23,070 nucleotides of DNA from CAG-877 sp963645945 (GTDB lineage: Bacteria > Bacillota_I > Bacilli_A > RF39 > UBA660). Location of the stretch: assembly GCA_963645945.1 (NCBI GenBank), contig CAVIUA010000025.1, forward strand, positions 1-23,070. The letters are read 5' to 3'. The notes below the pieces were generated by a model. The model was not told where the DNA came from and did not search any database. It worked only from the letters and a program-made list of their open reading frames with translations. The position numbers and the translations under genes were made by a program. Below are positions 22,960 to 23,070 of the stretch, piece after piece. Numbering within the stretch: position 1 is the stretch's first letter; every line of letters begins with the position of its first letter.

Positions 22960-23032
22960 AAAAAGTCAAAAAAGTGCAAAAAATAAAAAAAACGAAAAAA
23001 AAGTGTTCTTTTTTGTGTCAATAATTTAGGAA

Positions 23033-23057
23033 AATGTCTCAAATAATTTGAAACATT
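23033..23057. repeat. Imperfect palindrome at the window end
   Basis: AATGT-CT-CAAAT-A-ATTTG-AA-ACATT is a 25-bp palindrome with a 2-bp internal mismatch. It lies in A-rich non-coding DNA after ntdP, and may be an operator of a gene beyond the window. Confidence 0.4.
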
Positions 23058-23070
23058 AACGGGAAAATAT

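Noticed and set aside
22960..23030. Terminator in the A-rich tract after ntdP
   Set aside because: AAAAAAGTG...TTTTTT pairs are only A-T and give no stable stem.

Overview
The window is strongly AT-rich and closely packed, and looks like the chromosome of a low-GC Gram-positive bacterium. Evidence is the AGGAGG-type ribosome binding sites, an S-box (SAM-I) riboswitch in front of metK, homologues of Bacillus YerB and NtdP, LysM wall proteins and many hairpin-plus-U terminators. TGA works as a stop: the ABC ATPase ends in an ATGA overlap with the next start, and the only tRNA is tRNA-Trp(CCA). The code is therefore standard, not that of Mycoplasma. My best guess is an uncultured, probably gut-associated Bacilli lineage; this is inference. 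No phage, transposase, CRISPR array or obvious defence system is visible.

Layout. 1-1022 (+): C-terminal part of a cell-wall amidase with four LysM domains, lacking its N-terminus. 1197-4180 (-): a membrane-anchored CPHC thioredoxin-fold protein, a mini ferredoxin-thioredoxin-reductase-like protein, a PflX-type radical SAM protein and adenosine deaminase. 4430-7021 (+): a Ca2+-type P-ATPase. 7152-9701 (-): a three-gene ABC-2 exporter behind a promoter and a structured attenuator-like leader. 9958-10951 (-): a FlaR-like P-loop kinase and a HIT protein. 11047-11517 (+): a small export-family membrane protein. 11585-13784 (-): a MazG-like pyrophosphohydrolase, a sirtuin and a short divergent MetK under an S-box. 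14154-14902 (-): a small membrane protein out of frame with its own start, a possible 38-aa membrane peptide and an XRE regulator. 15012-15620 (+): a DUF4190-type membrane protein, divergent from the XRE gene across a repeated operator-like site. 15704-16878 (-): tRNA-Trp and a lipoprotein. 17029-22344 (+): a run of yerB, gpsA, a MacB-like ABC transporter, a DUF308 protein and a 55-aa membrane peptide. 22417-22959 (+): ntdP.

Most genes are housekeeping or envelope functions. The parts worth most attention are (i) the unassigned leader RNA before the ABC exporter, (ii) the A8 tract that puts a well-signalled start out of frame with a conserved-looking small membrane protein, (iii) the XRE/DUF4190 pair with two identical 12-bp direct repeats, (iv) three 12-bp repeats before the radical SAM/FTR-like pair, and (v) the hairpin in the 5' leader of tRNA-Trp.
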